Shown piece by piece: positions 43,921-52,496 of a stretch of 64,000 bases of DNA. How positions within the stretch are numbered: position 1 is the stretch's first letter; every line of letters begins with the position of its first letter. The translations under genes were made by a program, and so were the position numbers. This DNA comes from Sphingobium terrigena. Its GTDB lineage: Bacteria; Pseudomonadota; Alphaproteobacteria; Sphingomonadales; Sphingomonadaceae. The stretch covers positions 1 to 64,000 of the forward strand of contig NZ_QVRA01000019.1 in NCBI RefSeq assembly GCF_003591655.1, in the 5' to 3' direction. The notes below the pieces were generated by a model that had not been told where the DNA came from, did no database searches, and saw only the letters and a program-made list of their open reading frames with translations.

Positions 43921-45096
43921 ATGACCGAAATGAAGTTGTCCTGGCCAAAAAACTACAATGAAGTTCCAAAAGAGGCTTTTGTCCGAGAGGACATATACGC
44001 GGAAGAGGTCAAGCGTATCTTCCACGGTACTGAATGGCATCCGGTCGCTCATGAAAGTGAATTGCCTAACGCAGGTGATTTCAAGACATACCGATTGTCG
44101 GGTGTGCCACTGCTTATCGGGCGCGACGTCGAGGGCGTGGTGCGGGTGTTTTATAACGCGTGCTCGCACCGCGGCAATCAACTCGAAACGGCGGTCATGG
44201 GCAACAAGACCGAATTTGAATGCCCCTATCACCGTTGGCTGTTCGATTCGAAAGGCGATCTGGTCGGCTGTCCGAACCCTCGGGAATTTCTTCCCGGCTT
44301 CAACAAAGCAGACTATCCGCTTGCCCAGCCGCGGTTTGACATTTTTTTCGGCCTTGTTTTCGTCACGCTCTCATCAGAAACCGAGCCGCTATTGGCATAT
44401 CTTGGAGATTCGCAGAATACGTTGCGCGAACTGCTAGCAGGCGATGGGCGTCTCAAACTGCTCGGCTACCAGAAAGTGCGCTATGATACGAACTGGAAGT
44501 CGTACACCGACAATGATGGCTATCATGCCCCATTGCTTCATCAGGCGTTCAAGATGCTTAACTGGCAAGGCGGCAACGGTCGCCAGTTTACAGCAACAAA
44601 ACGCGGCCACATTTGTTTCGAATCTGCGCTTTCTGTGGCAACCGGGCCCACCGTGCTGAAAGACAAATCGCTGATCGAATTCAAAGGGCAGGATCCGGCG
44701 GTCGGCTCACGGATCGTTTCTCTCTTTCCCACTTTTGTTTCGACGAAGCATCTTGATGTCATCAATTTGCGTTTTGCGACACCAATCGATGCTGAGACGG
44801 TCGAGGTCCACTACGCCTATTTCGCACATCAGGATGACGACGAGGACATGGTTCGGCACAGACTGCGGCAAAGTTCAAACCTGCTGGGGCCATGCGGCCT
44901 GATCAGCATGGAAGATGCCTCGATTTTCCATCGCATCCATATCGGAAATCATACGCCCGGCTCTGCCATCTTCCAAAAGGGAGTGCATGACCCTTTGAAG
45001 CTGGAATCGGAGTTCCTTCAAAACGACGAGAGCGGCAATCTGCCGCGCTGGGAATATTATCGGTCGGTCATGGGTTTCGAGAGGGCGACGGCATGA
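43921..45096 (+). CDS. Rieske oxygenase alpha subunit, sixth copy
   Basis: 391 residues, shorter than the others. Rieske site CSHRGNQLETAVMG and CPYHRWLFDSKGDL (about 79-105); iron site YTDNDGYHAPLLH (about 195-207). LLGPCGLISMEDASIFHRIH near the end resembles the hydroxylase-type alphas at 12949 and 19209, but the GVPFRRG insert is absent and the Trp-preceding His-Arg (CPYHRW) differs. The substrate is unclear. It has a good GGGAGAG ribosome site 28 bp after nahE and overlaps the beta start by ATGA. Confidence 0.85.
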   Translation: MTEMKLSWPKNYNEVPKEAFVREDIYAEEVKRIFHGTEWHPVAHESELPNAGDFKTYRLSGVPLLIGRDVEGVVRVFYNACSHRGNQLETAVMGNKTEFECPYHRWLFDSKGDLVGCPNPREFLPGFNKADYPLAQPRFDIFFGLVFVTLSSETEPLLAYLGDSQNTLRELLAGDGRLKLLGYQKVRYDTNWKSYTDNDGYHAPLLHQAFKMLNWQGGNGRQFTATKRGHICFESALSVATGPTVLKDKSLIEFKGQDPAVGSRIVSLFPTFVSTKHLDVINLRFATPIDAETVEVHYAYFAHQDDDEDMVRHRLRQSSNLLGPCGLISMEDASIFHRIHIGNHTPGSAIFQKGVHDPLKLESEFLQNDESGNLPRWEYYRSVMGFERATA

Positions 45097-45590
45097 TAGA
45101 GACAGATATGTCGCTTGAAGCGGCGCTCAATGCCGTTCTGCTAGCGGATGCTGACGCGCTTGATAGCAAAGATATGCAGAGATGGCTTGATAATTACGCG
45201 GACGAGGAGAATGCGTCGTATTTCTGCCGTTCGGCGGAAAATTCAGAGCACGGACTTGCCCTTGGCTTTATGTACGACGACTGCCGGGCGAGGCTCGAGG
45301 ATCGCGTCACTTTCGTAAATGACATTTGGGTCGGCACATTTCAGGACTATCGTACACGTCATTTCGTGCAATTGACCAGCTATCATCGAGCCGATACAGC
45401 CACTTTGGAAATGCGGTCCAACTTTTCCGTGTTCATGACGCCTAAAGACAGTGGCATCACCCAGGTGCTTGCCGCAGGCCAATATCTTGACAGCGTGCGG
45501 CAACAAAAGAATGGCGGGCTGAAGCTATTGTCGCGGCGGGCTGAGCTCGATACCTCTGTGCTTCCACGATATTTGGTCTATCCGATATGA
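45093..45590 (+). CDS. Rieske oxygenase beta subunit
   Basis: 165 residues. ALNAVLLADADALDSKDMQRWLDNYADEENASYFCR, GFMYDDCRARLEDRVTFV and the C-terminal LLSRRAELDTSVLPRYLVYPI show the small-subunit fold. ATGA overlap with the alpha at 43921 makes the pairing clear. It completes six alpha/beta pairs in the window. Confidence 0.84.
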   Translation: MIETDMSLEAALNAVLLADADALDSKDMQRWLDNYADEENASYFCRSAENSEHGLALGFMYDDCRARLEDRVTFVNDIWVGTFQDYRTRHFVQLTSYHRADTATLEMRSNFSVFMTPKDSGITQVLAAGQYLDSVRQQKNGGLKLLSRRAELDTSVLPRYLVYPI

Positions 45591-45602
45591 CGATCCGGTG
45601 AT

Positions 45603-45627
45603 AGGTGTTGCATATTATGCAACACCT
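45603..45627. promoter_or_regulatory. Perfect long palindrome after the sixth oxygenase pair
   Basis: Arms AGGTGTTGCATA and TATGCAACACCT around a single T, 12 bp each and perfect. It starts 13 bp after the beta stop codon. There is no T-run, and such a tiny loop is poor for an RNA hairpin, so a protein-binding operator is more likely than a terminator. The next gene starts 129 bp downstream. Confidence 0.55.
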
Positions 45628-45755
45628 GCTATAGCTAAAGCTGTTGAACGACAGCCAAAATTGGGACGCGCGGACCGTAATTGGCCAATTGGCAGACTGG
45701 GCGCTAAACTTGATTGGCCGCCCTCATCAACAAGTAAGAATTCGGGAGACGTGGC

Positions 45756-46679
45756 ATGGTTGCGAGTGCTTTTCCAAAAAGCCAGCAAGAATATTTTGAG
45801 CAACTTCGCCAACCTCCAGTGCTGGCGCTGCCAACCGCCTTGTTGTTTGTCGCCTCGATGGGCGGTATCGGCTGCGTCTGGTATCTCTCCTTGACGGGGA
45901 AGATGCCCATTTGGCTTGGCACCATTGCCAACGGCTTGATCACTTACCTACTTTTCAGCGTAATACACGACGCAGCGCATTATTCTCTCTCGAGAGTAAA
46001 ATGGCTGAATGAGTCGATTGGGGCGATCGGGCTCTTCTTCTTGTTCCCCTATGCGCCGATGGTGCTATTACGCTGGGTACACAACAAGCATCACAGTTAC
46101 GCCAATGGTCCACTCGACCCCGATCGCTTCGAGCATGAATCGCCTTGGTGGCAGGTGCCCTTCCGTTGGACGTTTTTTGATGGTGCGTACATCCACTACT
46201 TCCTGAAACGAGGCCAGAGCGTTCGCAAGAGACACGGGAAAGAACTCGTCCTGTTCTATAGCGGTTTGCTCTCCTTGTTCGTAGGTGCGCTCTATTTTGG
46301 ATTTGGTTTTGAACTGTTCATGCTATGGTTCCTGCCCTCGCGCATAACGTTATTCCTGATTGCTGTGGTTTTCGTGATTCTGCCGCACTATCCGGCTATG
46401 GTCGCGCAGGACGAGCAGCCCTACATGGCGACAACGATGCGCTATGGATGGGAATGGCTGCTGACGCCATTGCTGGTCTATCAGAATTACCACTTGATCC
46501 ATCATCTCTATCCGGAAATTCCTTTTTACCGGATGCACAGGGCCTATTTCGTTAAATATGACGAGATCAACCGTCAGGACATCAGCAGGCAGACAGCATT
46601 CGGGCTCAAGCCAGAAAACATCGCATCTCATCTAGCCTATCGTCAATCTAGAGACTCGACAATCCAACCGGCGGAATGA
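45756..46679 (+). CDS. Membrane fatty-acid-desaturase-family oxidase
   Basis: 307 residues with several membrane helices. Three His motifs of the desaturase/hydroxylase superfamily: HDAAH (about 73), HNKHH (about 112) and HLIHH (about 250). In length and spacing it resembles desaturases and beta-carotene-hydroxylase-like proteins rather than XylM. It follows an oxygenase operon after a palindrome. It could act on a lipid or an aromatic side chain; neither can be decided. Confidence 0.75.
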   Translation: MVASAFPKSQQEYFEQLRQPPVLALPTALLFVASMGGIGCVWYLSLTGKMPIWLGTIANGLITYLLFSVIHDAAHYSLSRVKWLNESIGAIGLFFLFPYAPMVLLRWVHNKHHSYANGPLDPDRFEHESPWWQVPFRWTFFDGAYIHYFLKRGQSVRKRHGKELVLFYSGLLSLFVGALYFGFGFELFMLWFLPSRITLFLIAVVFVILPHYPAMVAQDEQPYMATTMRYGWEWLLTPLLVYQNYHLIHHLYPEIPFYRMHRAYFVKYDEINRQDISRQTAFGLKPENIASHLAYRQSRDSTIQPAE

Positions 46680-46796
46680 TGGCGGTCGGCATCCGTGGCT
46701 CGGTGACGGAGTGGTCATGGCGCTGGCTTTGAACCGCGTTTGGCTACCGAGCTTGAGGGAGAGCCACGGCAATACAGGGAGATGCGAAGGGTGGGA

Positions 46797-47702
46797 ATGC
46801 TTGAGAATAAGGTCGTTGCTGTGACTGGTGCGGGAGGAGGGATTGGTCGTGAGATCGCGTTGCTTTGCGCTCGCGAAGGCGCCTGCGTTGTAGTCAATGA
46901 TTTTGGCACTTCCTCTTCGGGCGAAGGCAAGGATGCGGGTCCCGCATCACAAGTGGTTGCCGAGATCGAGGCGGCGGGCGGCAAGGCGTGCGCTAATCTC
47001 GCCAGTGTCACTGATTCGTCTGGCGCGGCTTCGATTATCGAGGATGCGGTCAACACCTTTGGACGCATCGACGCCGTGGTGAACAACGCCGGTATCCTTC
47101 GCGACCGCATTTTTCACCGAATGAATGAGGCCGAATGGCGCGCCGTGATAGACGTTCATCTGCATGGTAGCTTCCTCGTGTCGCAAGCTGCCGCGCCGCA
47201 CTTCAAGGAGCAGGGCTCCGGGGCATTCATCCATTTCACGTCAACGTCAGGATTGATCGGCAATTTTGGTCAAGCGAATTACTCCGCCGCGAAGCTGGGC
47301 ATTGTGGGCTTGTCAAACTCGATTGCGCTCGACATGCAGCGCTTTGGCATACGCTCAAACTGCATCGCGCCCTTTGCCTGGAGCCGAATGATCGGCACGA
47401 TCCAGGCCGAGACCGAGGACGACAAGCGTCGCGTCGAGCGAATGAAGTCGATGTCGGCGGCAAAGATCGCGCCGTTTGCCGCATTCCTCGCCAGCGACGC
47501 ATCGAAAGATGTGAGCGGCCAGATATTTGCGGTTAGAAAGAACGAGATTTTCCTTTTCAGCGTGCCGCGTCCGCTCCGCTCTGTACACCGCTCCGACGGC
47601 TGGACCGTCGAGACGATCGCGAGCGAATTGCTGCCTGCGCTTAAGCCCAGCTTCCACCCGCTGCAGAGATCGACAGATATTTTCAGCTGGGATCCTATCT
47701 GA
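46797..47702 (+). CDS. Short-chain dehydrogenase, MFE-2 / 3-hydroxyacyl-CoA type
   Basis: 301 residues. TGAGGGIGREIALLCAREGACVVVNDFG binds NAD; the catalytic set is in TSTSGLIGNFGQANYSAAKLGIVGLSNSIALDM. The pattern VVVNDFG and NFGQANYSAAK is that of the dehydrogenase part of peroxisomal multifunctional enzyme type 2. It has a C-terminal extension of about 60 residues. The hydratase partner follows one base after the stop codon. First gene of the CoA operon; the start at 46797 is chosen over 46782 by family length. Confidence 0.82.
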   Translation: MLENKVVAVTGAGGGIGREIALLCAREGACVVVNDFGTSSSGEGKDAGPASQVVAEIEAAGGKACANLASVTDSSGAASIIEDAVNTFGRIDAVVNNAGILRDRIFHRMNEAEWRAVIDVHLHGSFLVSQAAAPHFKEQGSGAFIHFTSTSGLIGNFGQANYSAAKLGIVGLSNSIALDMQRFGIRSNCIAPFAWSRMIGTIQAETEDDKRRVERMKSMSAAKIAPFAAFLASDASKDVSGQIFAVRKNEIFLFSVPRPLRSVHRSDGWTVETIASELLPALKPSFHPLQRSTDIFSWDPI

Positions 47703-47703
47703 G

Positions 47704-48549
47704 GTGGCGCTCGACCCGGATCGACTGCTACAGCTACCGCCTCAGGAAACCCGGCACAGCTTCACCAAACGTGACACGATCTTATACGCTTTGGGTGTGG
47801 GTGCTGATGATTTGCGCTTCGTGTACGAGAAGGGGTTGCAGGCCCTGCCGTCAATGGCAGTGGTACTCGCCTATCCCGGCTTCTTCTGGCAGGATCCTGC
47901 TTACGGCATTTCATGGCAGAAGATCCTTCATGGTGAGACCTCGGTTGAACTGTTTGCGACACTTCCCACAGAAGGCGATCTTTTGGGCCGTACATGCATT
48001 GATGCCATTTTCGATAAGGGCGTGGACAAGGGCGCGATCATACTTACCTCGCGTCGTATCGAGAATTCTACCGGTATACACCTCGCGACGGTGCGCAATA
48101 CTCTGCTCCTGCGCGGCGACGGCGGTTTTGGCGGCCAGGCCGATGGCGCTCCTCGCCCCCGTCCGCTCCCGGACGATCGCGCACCTGACCATGTCGTGAA
48201 GCTGCCCACCGATGAGAAACAGGCGCTGATCTACAGGCTGTCAGGCGATTATAATCCGCTGCACGCCGATTTGGACGTGGCGCGCGCAGCAGGGTTCCCG
48301 CGTCCAATCCTACATGGCCTGTGTACATACGGCATTGCGGGCCGCGCTGTTCTGTCGGCTCTATGCGGTAACGATCCAACGCTGCTTAAGCGGATGGATG
48401 TACGCTTCTCGAGCCCAGTCTTTCCGGGGGAGACGATCAGGGTAGAAATTTGGCGTGAGGATGGCGACCGCGCCGCCTTCCGAGCGACTGCTGAGGAGCG
48501 CAGTGTCGTCGTTCTCAACAACGGTTATGCGGAGATGGCACCATCATGA
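47704..48549 (+). CDS. MaoC-type enoyl-CoA hydratase 2
   Basis: 281 residues starting with GTG one base after the previous stop. The double hot-dog form of hydratase 2: N-half YALGVGADDLRFVYEKGLQALPSMAVVLAYPGFF, C-half with the catalytic Asp/His motif YRLSGDYNPLHADLDVARAAGFPRPILHGLCTYG. In eukaryotes this domain is fused to the SDR encoded just upstream, so the pair looks like a split MFE-2. Its stop overlaps the next gene. Confidence 0.87.
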   Translation: MALDPDRLLQLPPQETRHSFTKRDTILYALGVGADDLRFVYEKGLQALPSMAVVLAYPGFFWQDPAYGISWQKILHGETSVELFATLPTEGDLLGRTCIDAIFDKGVDKGAIILTSRRIENSTGIHLATVRNTLLLRGDGGFGGQADGAPRPRPLPDDRAPDHVVKLPTDEKQALIYRLSGDYNPLHADLDVARAAGFPRPILHGLCTYGIAGRAVLSALCGNDPTLLKRMDVRFSSPVFPGETIRVEIWREDGDRAAFRATAEERSVVVLNNGYAEMAPS

Positions 48550-50015
48550 ACGCCAATTCCGGAATCCTTTCCTATGGCGCCTACATACCTCGCTTGCGGC
48601 TGCAACGTTCGGCGATATTCGCGGCCAACGCTTGGTTTGCGGCCGGCCTCAAAGGCCTCGCGATGGGCGAGCGTGCGATTGCCAACTGGGATGAGGACAG
48701 CGTCACGATGGCAGTCGAGGCGGCGCGCGATTGCCTCACCGGGTTTGACCGCGGCACAGTCACAGCGCTGTCGCTCGCCTCGACCACCCACCCCTTTGCC
48801 GATCGGCTAAACAGCGGCATAGTCAAAGAAGCGCTGACTTTGTCGGACAGCATCTCAGCGCTGGACGTCGCGGGAAGCCAGCGTGCTGGCACATCGTCGC
48901 TTATTCAGGCGCTGAACGCCGGAGTAAACGGGGGAACGCAGCTTTGCGTCGCGTCCGAGTTGCGCAAGGCGCGTCCCGCATCAGAAGGGGAACTGGTCCA
49001 GGGCGACGCTGCCGCCGCGATACTCGTTGGCGCTGGCGATCCGATTGCGCGCTTTATCGGGTCACACAGTGTGACGCTCGACTTCGTCGACCATTTCCGA
49101 GCATCGGGTGCCGACTTCGATTATACGTGGGAAAGCCGCTGGATCCGGGACGAGGGCTACTCCATGCTCCTCGGCGATGCGCTCGCCGCTGCGATCGAAA
49201 CTCTTGTCGTTGATCCGGCGAAGATCGACCGCCTCCTGATCCCCATCACCGTGCGTGGCGTGCCCGAAGGCCTTGCAAAAAAGCTTGGCGTGCCCGCCGC
49301 CGCCGTTGCCGATACCCTTGCGCCGAACGTCGGCGACAGTGGAGTTGCCCATCCGCTGCTGATGCTGGCGGCGGCGCTGGAACAGGCAAGGCCCGGCGAG
49401 ACGATCATGCTGGTCGGCTTCGGACAGGGTTGCGACGTGCTGCTGTTCGAGACGACCGAAGCCATCGCTAACCTGCCGAGGCGTGACGGCTTTTCCGGCG
49501 CGCTTGCGCGCGGCAAGGCGGATGAGAATTACCTGCGCTTCCTGTTCCACCGCGGCCTGCTCGATCTCGACCGTGGCATGCGTGCCGAGGCCGACCAAAA
49601 GCAGCCCGGCACAACCTTGTTCCGCAACCGCAAGACAGTGCTTGGTCTGGTCGGCGGGCGCTGCACCAAGACCGGGACCGTCCAGTTCCCGCGCTCGGAA
49701 ATCAGCGTCAATCCGACCGACCGTGCCATTGGCACGCAGGAAGATTATCCGCTCGCCGAAAAGCAGGCGCGGATCGTCACCTACACCGCTGACAGCTTGA
49801 CCTATTCGCCTGCCCCGCCGCAATATTATGGCATGATCGATTTCGAGGGCGGCGGGCGGATGTTTACCGAATTCGCCGATGTCGATGCCGAGAGCATCGA
49901 GGTCGGCTTGGCGATGAAGATGATGTTCCGCATCAAGGCGGTCGACGAGAAACGCGATTTCATCAAGTATTTCTGGAAAGCCGTGCCGGTGCAGCAACCG
50001 GCAGCGGGGGAGTAA
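48546..50015 (+). CDS. HMG-CoA-synthase-like protein with C-terminal OB domain
   Basis: 489 residues. The N-terminal two-thirds have the HMG-CoA-synthase/thiolase fold (SYGAYIPRLRL, GERAIANWDEDSVTMAVEAARDCL, LVGFGQGCDVLLFE). The last 130 residues resemble a DUF35 OB-fold with a zinc-type segment degenerate here (GGRCTKTGTVQFPR). Where HMG-CoA synthase has the nucleophile Cys in a CYAGT-like motif, this protein reads SQRAGT, so the nucleophile appears to be Gln. A condensing role is therefore doubtful; a decarboxylating or structural partner of the next-encoded thiolase is possible. Confidence 0.8.
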   Translation: MNANSGILSYGAYIPRLRLQRSAIFAANAWFAAGLKGLAMGERAIANWDEDSVTMAVEAARDCLTGFDRGTVTALSLASTTHPFADRLNSGIVKEALTLSDSISALDVAGSQRAGTSSLIQALNAGVNGGTQLCVASELRKARPASEGELVQGDAAAAILVGAGDPIARFIGSHSVTLDFVDHFRASGADFDYTWESRWIRDEGYSMLLGDALAAAIETLVVDPAKIDRLLIPITVRGVPEGLAKKLGVPAAAVADTLAPNVGDSGVAHPLLMLAAALEQARPGETIMLVGFGQGCDVLLFETTEAIANLPRRDGFSGALARGKADENYLRFLFHRGLLDLDRGMRAEADQKQPGTTLFRNRKTVLGLVGGRCTKTGTVQFPRSEISVNPTDRAIGTQEDYPLAEKQARIVTYTADSLTYSPAPPQYYGMIDFEGGGRMFTEFADVDAESIEVGLAMKMMFRIKAVDEKRDFIKYFWKAVPVQQPAAGE

Positions 50016-50019
50016 TCCG

Positions 50020-51225
50020 ATGGCTAAAGGCATCAAGGACAAGGTCGCAATCCTCGGCATGGGGTGCGCGAAGTTTGGCGAACGCTGGGACAAGGACGCC
50101 GAGCAGCTCGCCGTCGAGGCCTTTCAGGAAGCCATCGCCGACGCGGGCATCGACACCTCGCAGATCGACGCTGCATGGCTGAGCGTGGCGTTCGACGCGG
50201 TCAATATCGGCCCGTCCGGCATCCCGCTCGCCACCGCGCTGCGCCTGCCCAATATCGGCGTCACCAAGGTGGAGAATTATTGCGCCAGCGGCACCGAGGC
50301 GTTTCGCGGCGCCGTCTATGCCGTCGCATCGGGTGCCGCCGACATTGCGCTCGCGGTCGGGGTCGAGAAGCTCAAGGATACCGGCTATGGCGGGCTGCCG
50401 GTGCGCACGCGCGGGTCGACCTTCGACATGATCGGCGTCACTGGCTCTGCACCCGGCAATTTCGCCCAGCTCGCTGCGGCCTATCGCAACGCGCATGGGG
50501 TGTCGAAGGACGACCTCAAGCTGGCGATGGCACATGTTTCGGTAAAGAGCCACGCCAATGGTGCGAAAAACCCTAAAGCACACTTGCGCAAGTTGATCGA
50601 CATTGACACAGTCATGAACGCGCCGATGATTGCCGATCCGCTGGGGCTTTTCGATTGTTGCGGTGTTTCCGACGGCGCGGCCTGCGCGATCGTCACGACA
50701 CCCGAGATCGCCCATACGCTGGGCAAGCGGGACCTGGTAACAGTCAAGGCGCTACAAATCGTCACCTCCAACGGGTGGGAGAGCCAGGGCACGGGCTGGA
50801 ACGGAAGCTATTTCCACACCACGCGTACCGCCGCCGTCAAGGCTTATGACGAGGCCGGTGTCACCAACCCAAGAGACGAAATCAGCCTAATCGAGGTTCA
50901 CGACTGCTTCTCGATCACCGAATTAGTAACGATGGAAGACCTTTACATTAGTCCCGAAGGCGAGGGTTGGAAGGACGTGCTCAACGGCTTCTTCGATGCC
51001 GACGGCAAGGTGCCTTGCCAAATTGACGGCGGGCTCAAATGCTTTGGCCATCCGATCGGCGCGTCGGGACTGCGGATGATCTACGAGAATTATCTGCAAT
51101 TGCTCGGGCGCGCGGGCGAACGCCAGCGCAGCACACCGCCAAGGCTCGCCCTGTCGCACAACCTTGGCGGTATGCCCAACCAGAATGTCAGTGCGGTCGC
51201 CATCGTGGGCCTTCCGGATGCGTAG
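50020..51225 (+). CDS. Thiolase of the SCP-x / acetyl-CoA acyltransferase type
   Basis: 401 residues. AILGMGCAKFGERWDKDAEQL at the N-terminus, nucleophile Cys in ENYCASGTEAFRGA (about residue 90), then VHDCFSITELV and GGLKCFGHPIGASGLRM with the catalytic His. SCP-x thiolases cleave straight or alpha-methyl-branched 3-oxoacyl-CoA. Tight linkage with the OB-domain protein upstream resembles the thiolase/DUF35 pairs of archaea and of benzylsuccinate degradation (BbsA-BbsB). Confidence 0.86.
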   Translation: MAKGIKDKVAILGMGCAKFGERWDKDAEQLAVEAFQEAIADAGIDTSQIDAAWLSVAFDAVNIGPSGIPLATALRLPNIGVTKVENYCASGTEAFRGAVYAVASGAADIALAVGVEKLKDTGYGGLPVRTRGSTFDMIGVTGSAPGNFAQLAAAYRNAHGVSKDDLKLAMAHVSVKSHANGAKNPKAHLRKLIDIDTVMNAPMIADPLGLFDCCGVSDGAACAIVTTPEIAHTLGKRDLVTVKALQIVTSNGWESQGTGWNGSYFHTTRTAAVKAYDEAGVTNPRDEISLIEVHDCFSITELVTMEDLYISPEGEGWKDVLNGFFDADGKVPCQIDGGLKCFGHPIGASGLRMIYENYLQLLGRAGERQRSTPPRLALSHNLGGMPNQNVSAVAIVGLPDA

Positions 51226-51277
51226 TTACCAGGCCGGAACTGCGGCACGCCCGCGCGCTACGCCGGGCTGATCGGCG

Positions 51278-52495
51278 ATGTACCGGCTGCTTGACAGGAT
51301 GCGCGTGGTCGAGGCGTCATCGTTCGTCGCCTCTCCCACTTGCGGCATGTATCTGGCGCAAATGGGGGCCGAGGTGATCCGCTTTGATCAGATTGGCGGT
51401 GGGCCCGATTTCAGGCGCTGGCCGCGCGCGAAGAACGGAGCCAGTCTCTATTGGGAATCGCTCAACAAGGGCAAGAAGTCGATTGCGATCAATCTCGCAA
51501 GTGCTGAAGGCCGCGCACTTGCGACCACCTTGATTACCGCGCCAGGGCCAACGGGCGGACTGTTCGTCACGAACTATCCTGTCGAAGGGTTCCTGTCGCA
51601 TGAACGCCTTTCTGCATTGCGGCCGGACCTCGTCACGCTGCGGATCATGGGCCGCGCCGATGGCGGTCCCGCGCTAGACCACACCGTCAATTGCGCGGTT
51701 GGCTTTCCCCAGATCACCGGACCGTCCGGCCTTGGCGATGCGGTGGTCAATCATGTGCTGCCCGCCTGGGATTTGCTGACCGGTGCCTATTCCGCTTTTG
51801 CTTTCCTTGCTGCCGAACGCCATCGACGCGATACCGGCGCTGGCCAGGAAGTGCGCGTCCCCTTGGCGGATATGGCGATCGCCAGTGTCGCCAACCTTGG
51901 TATGCTTGCCGAAGTGCTCGACAGCGATGCGAACCGGCCACGGCTCGGCAACCAGATATTTGGTGCGTTCGGGCGCGATTTTACAACCACCGACGGCCAC
52001 CGGCTGATGCTGATGGCGCTTACTGTGCGCCAGTGGCAAGGTCTCGTTGAGGCGCTCGGCATTGCCCAAGGGGTTGCACAGATCGAGGCCGGGCAGGGCG
52101 TTTCGTTCGCACGCGATGAAGGTATCCGCTTCGAGCATCGCGATAAGCTGGTGCCGTTGGTCGAGGAGGCGGTCGCCAAGCGCACACTCGCCGATCTTGC
52201 CTGCGCGTTCGAACCGCTCGGGGTTTGCTGGAGTCCCTACCAGAGTATGCGGGAAGCTGCCGATGATCCCGATCTGGTCCGTGCCAATCCGATCTTTACC
52301 GAGGTCGAGCAGCCAAGCGGTGCACGTTACCCGATACCCGGCGCGCCGGCCACAATCCCAAAAGCCGAACGGCTGCCACCGGCCCGGGCGCCGCGGCTCG
52401 GCGAGCATACCGATGAGATTCTCGCCAACGTGCTTGGCCTAAGCTCCGGCGAGGTCGGCAAGCTGCACGACAGCGGCATCGTGGCCGCGGGTTGA
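51278..52495 (+). CDS. Class III CoA-transferase (CaiB/BaiF family)
   Basis: 405 residues. MRVVEASSFVASPTCGMYLAQMGAEVIRFDQ is the family start; the likely catalytic Asp is in PAWDLLTGAYSAFAF (about residue 165); SLYWESLNKGKKSIAINL and RLGNQIFGAF follow. It moves CoA between carboxylic acids without ATP, as in BbsEF or mesaconyl-CoA C1-C4 transferase. Here it would activate a carboxylate or shift CoA on a dicarboxylate. It is followed one base later by the first acyl-CoA dehydrogenase. Confidence 0.86.
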   Translation: MYRLLDRMRVVEASSFVASPTCGMYLAQMGAEVIRFDQIGGGPDFRRWPRAKNGASLYWESLNKGKKSIAINLASAEGRALATTLITAPGPTGGLFVTNYPVEGFLSHERLSALRPDLVTLRIMGRADGGPALDHTVNCAVGFPQITGPSGLGDAVVNHVLPAWDLLTGAYSAFAFLAAERHRRDTGAGQEVRVPLADMAIASVANLGMLAEVLDSDANRPRLGNQIFGAFGRDFTTTDGHRLMLMALTVRQWQGLVEALGIAQGVAQIEAGQGVSFARDEGIRFEHRDKLVPLVEEAVAKRTLADLACAFEPLGVCWSPYQSMREAADDPDLVRANPIFTEVEQPSGARYPIPGAPATIPKAERLPPARAPRLGEHTDEILANVLGLSSGEVGKLHDSGIVAAG

Positions 52496-52496
52496 G

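Noticed and set aside
45691..45704. TGGCA...GC match before the desaturase gene
   Set aside because: Poor -12 region (GGGCGC); probably chance.
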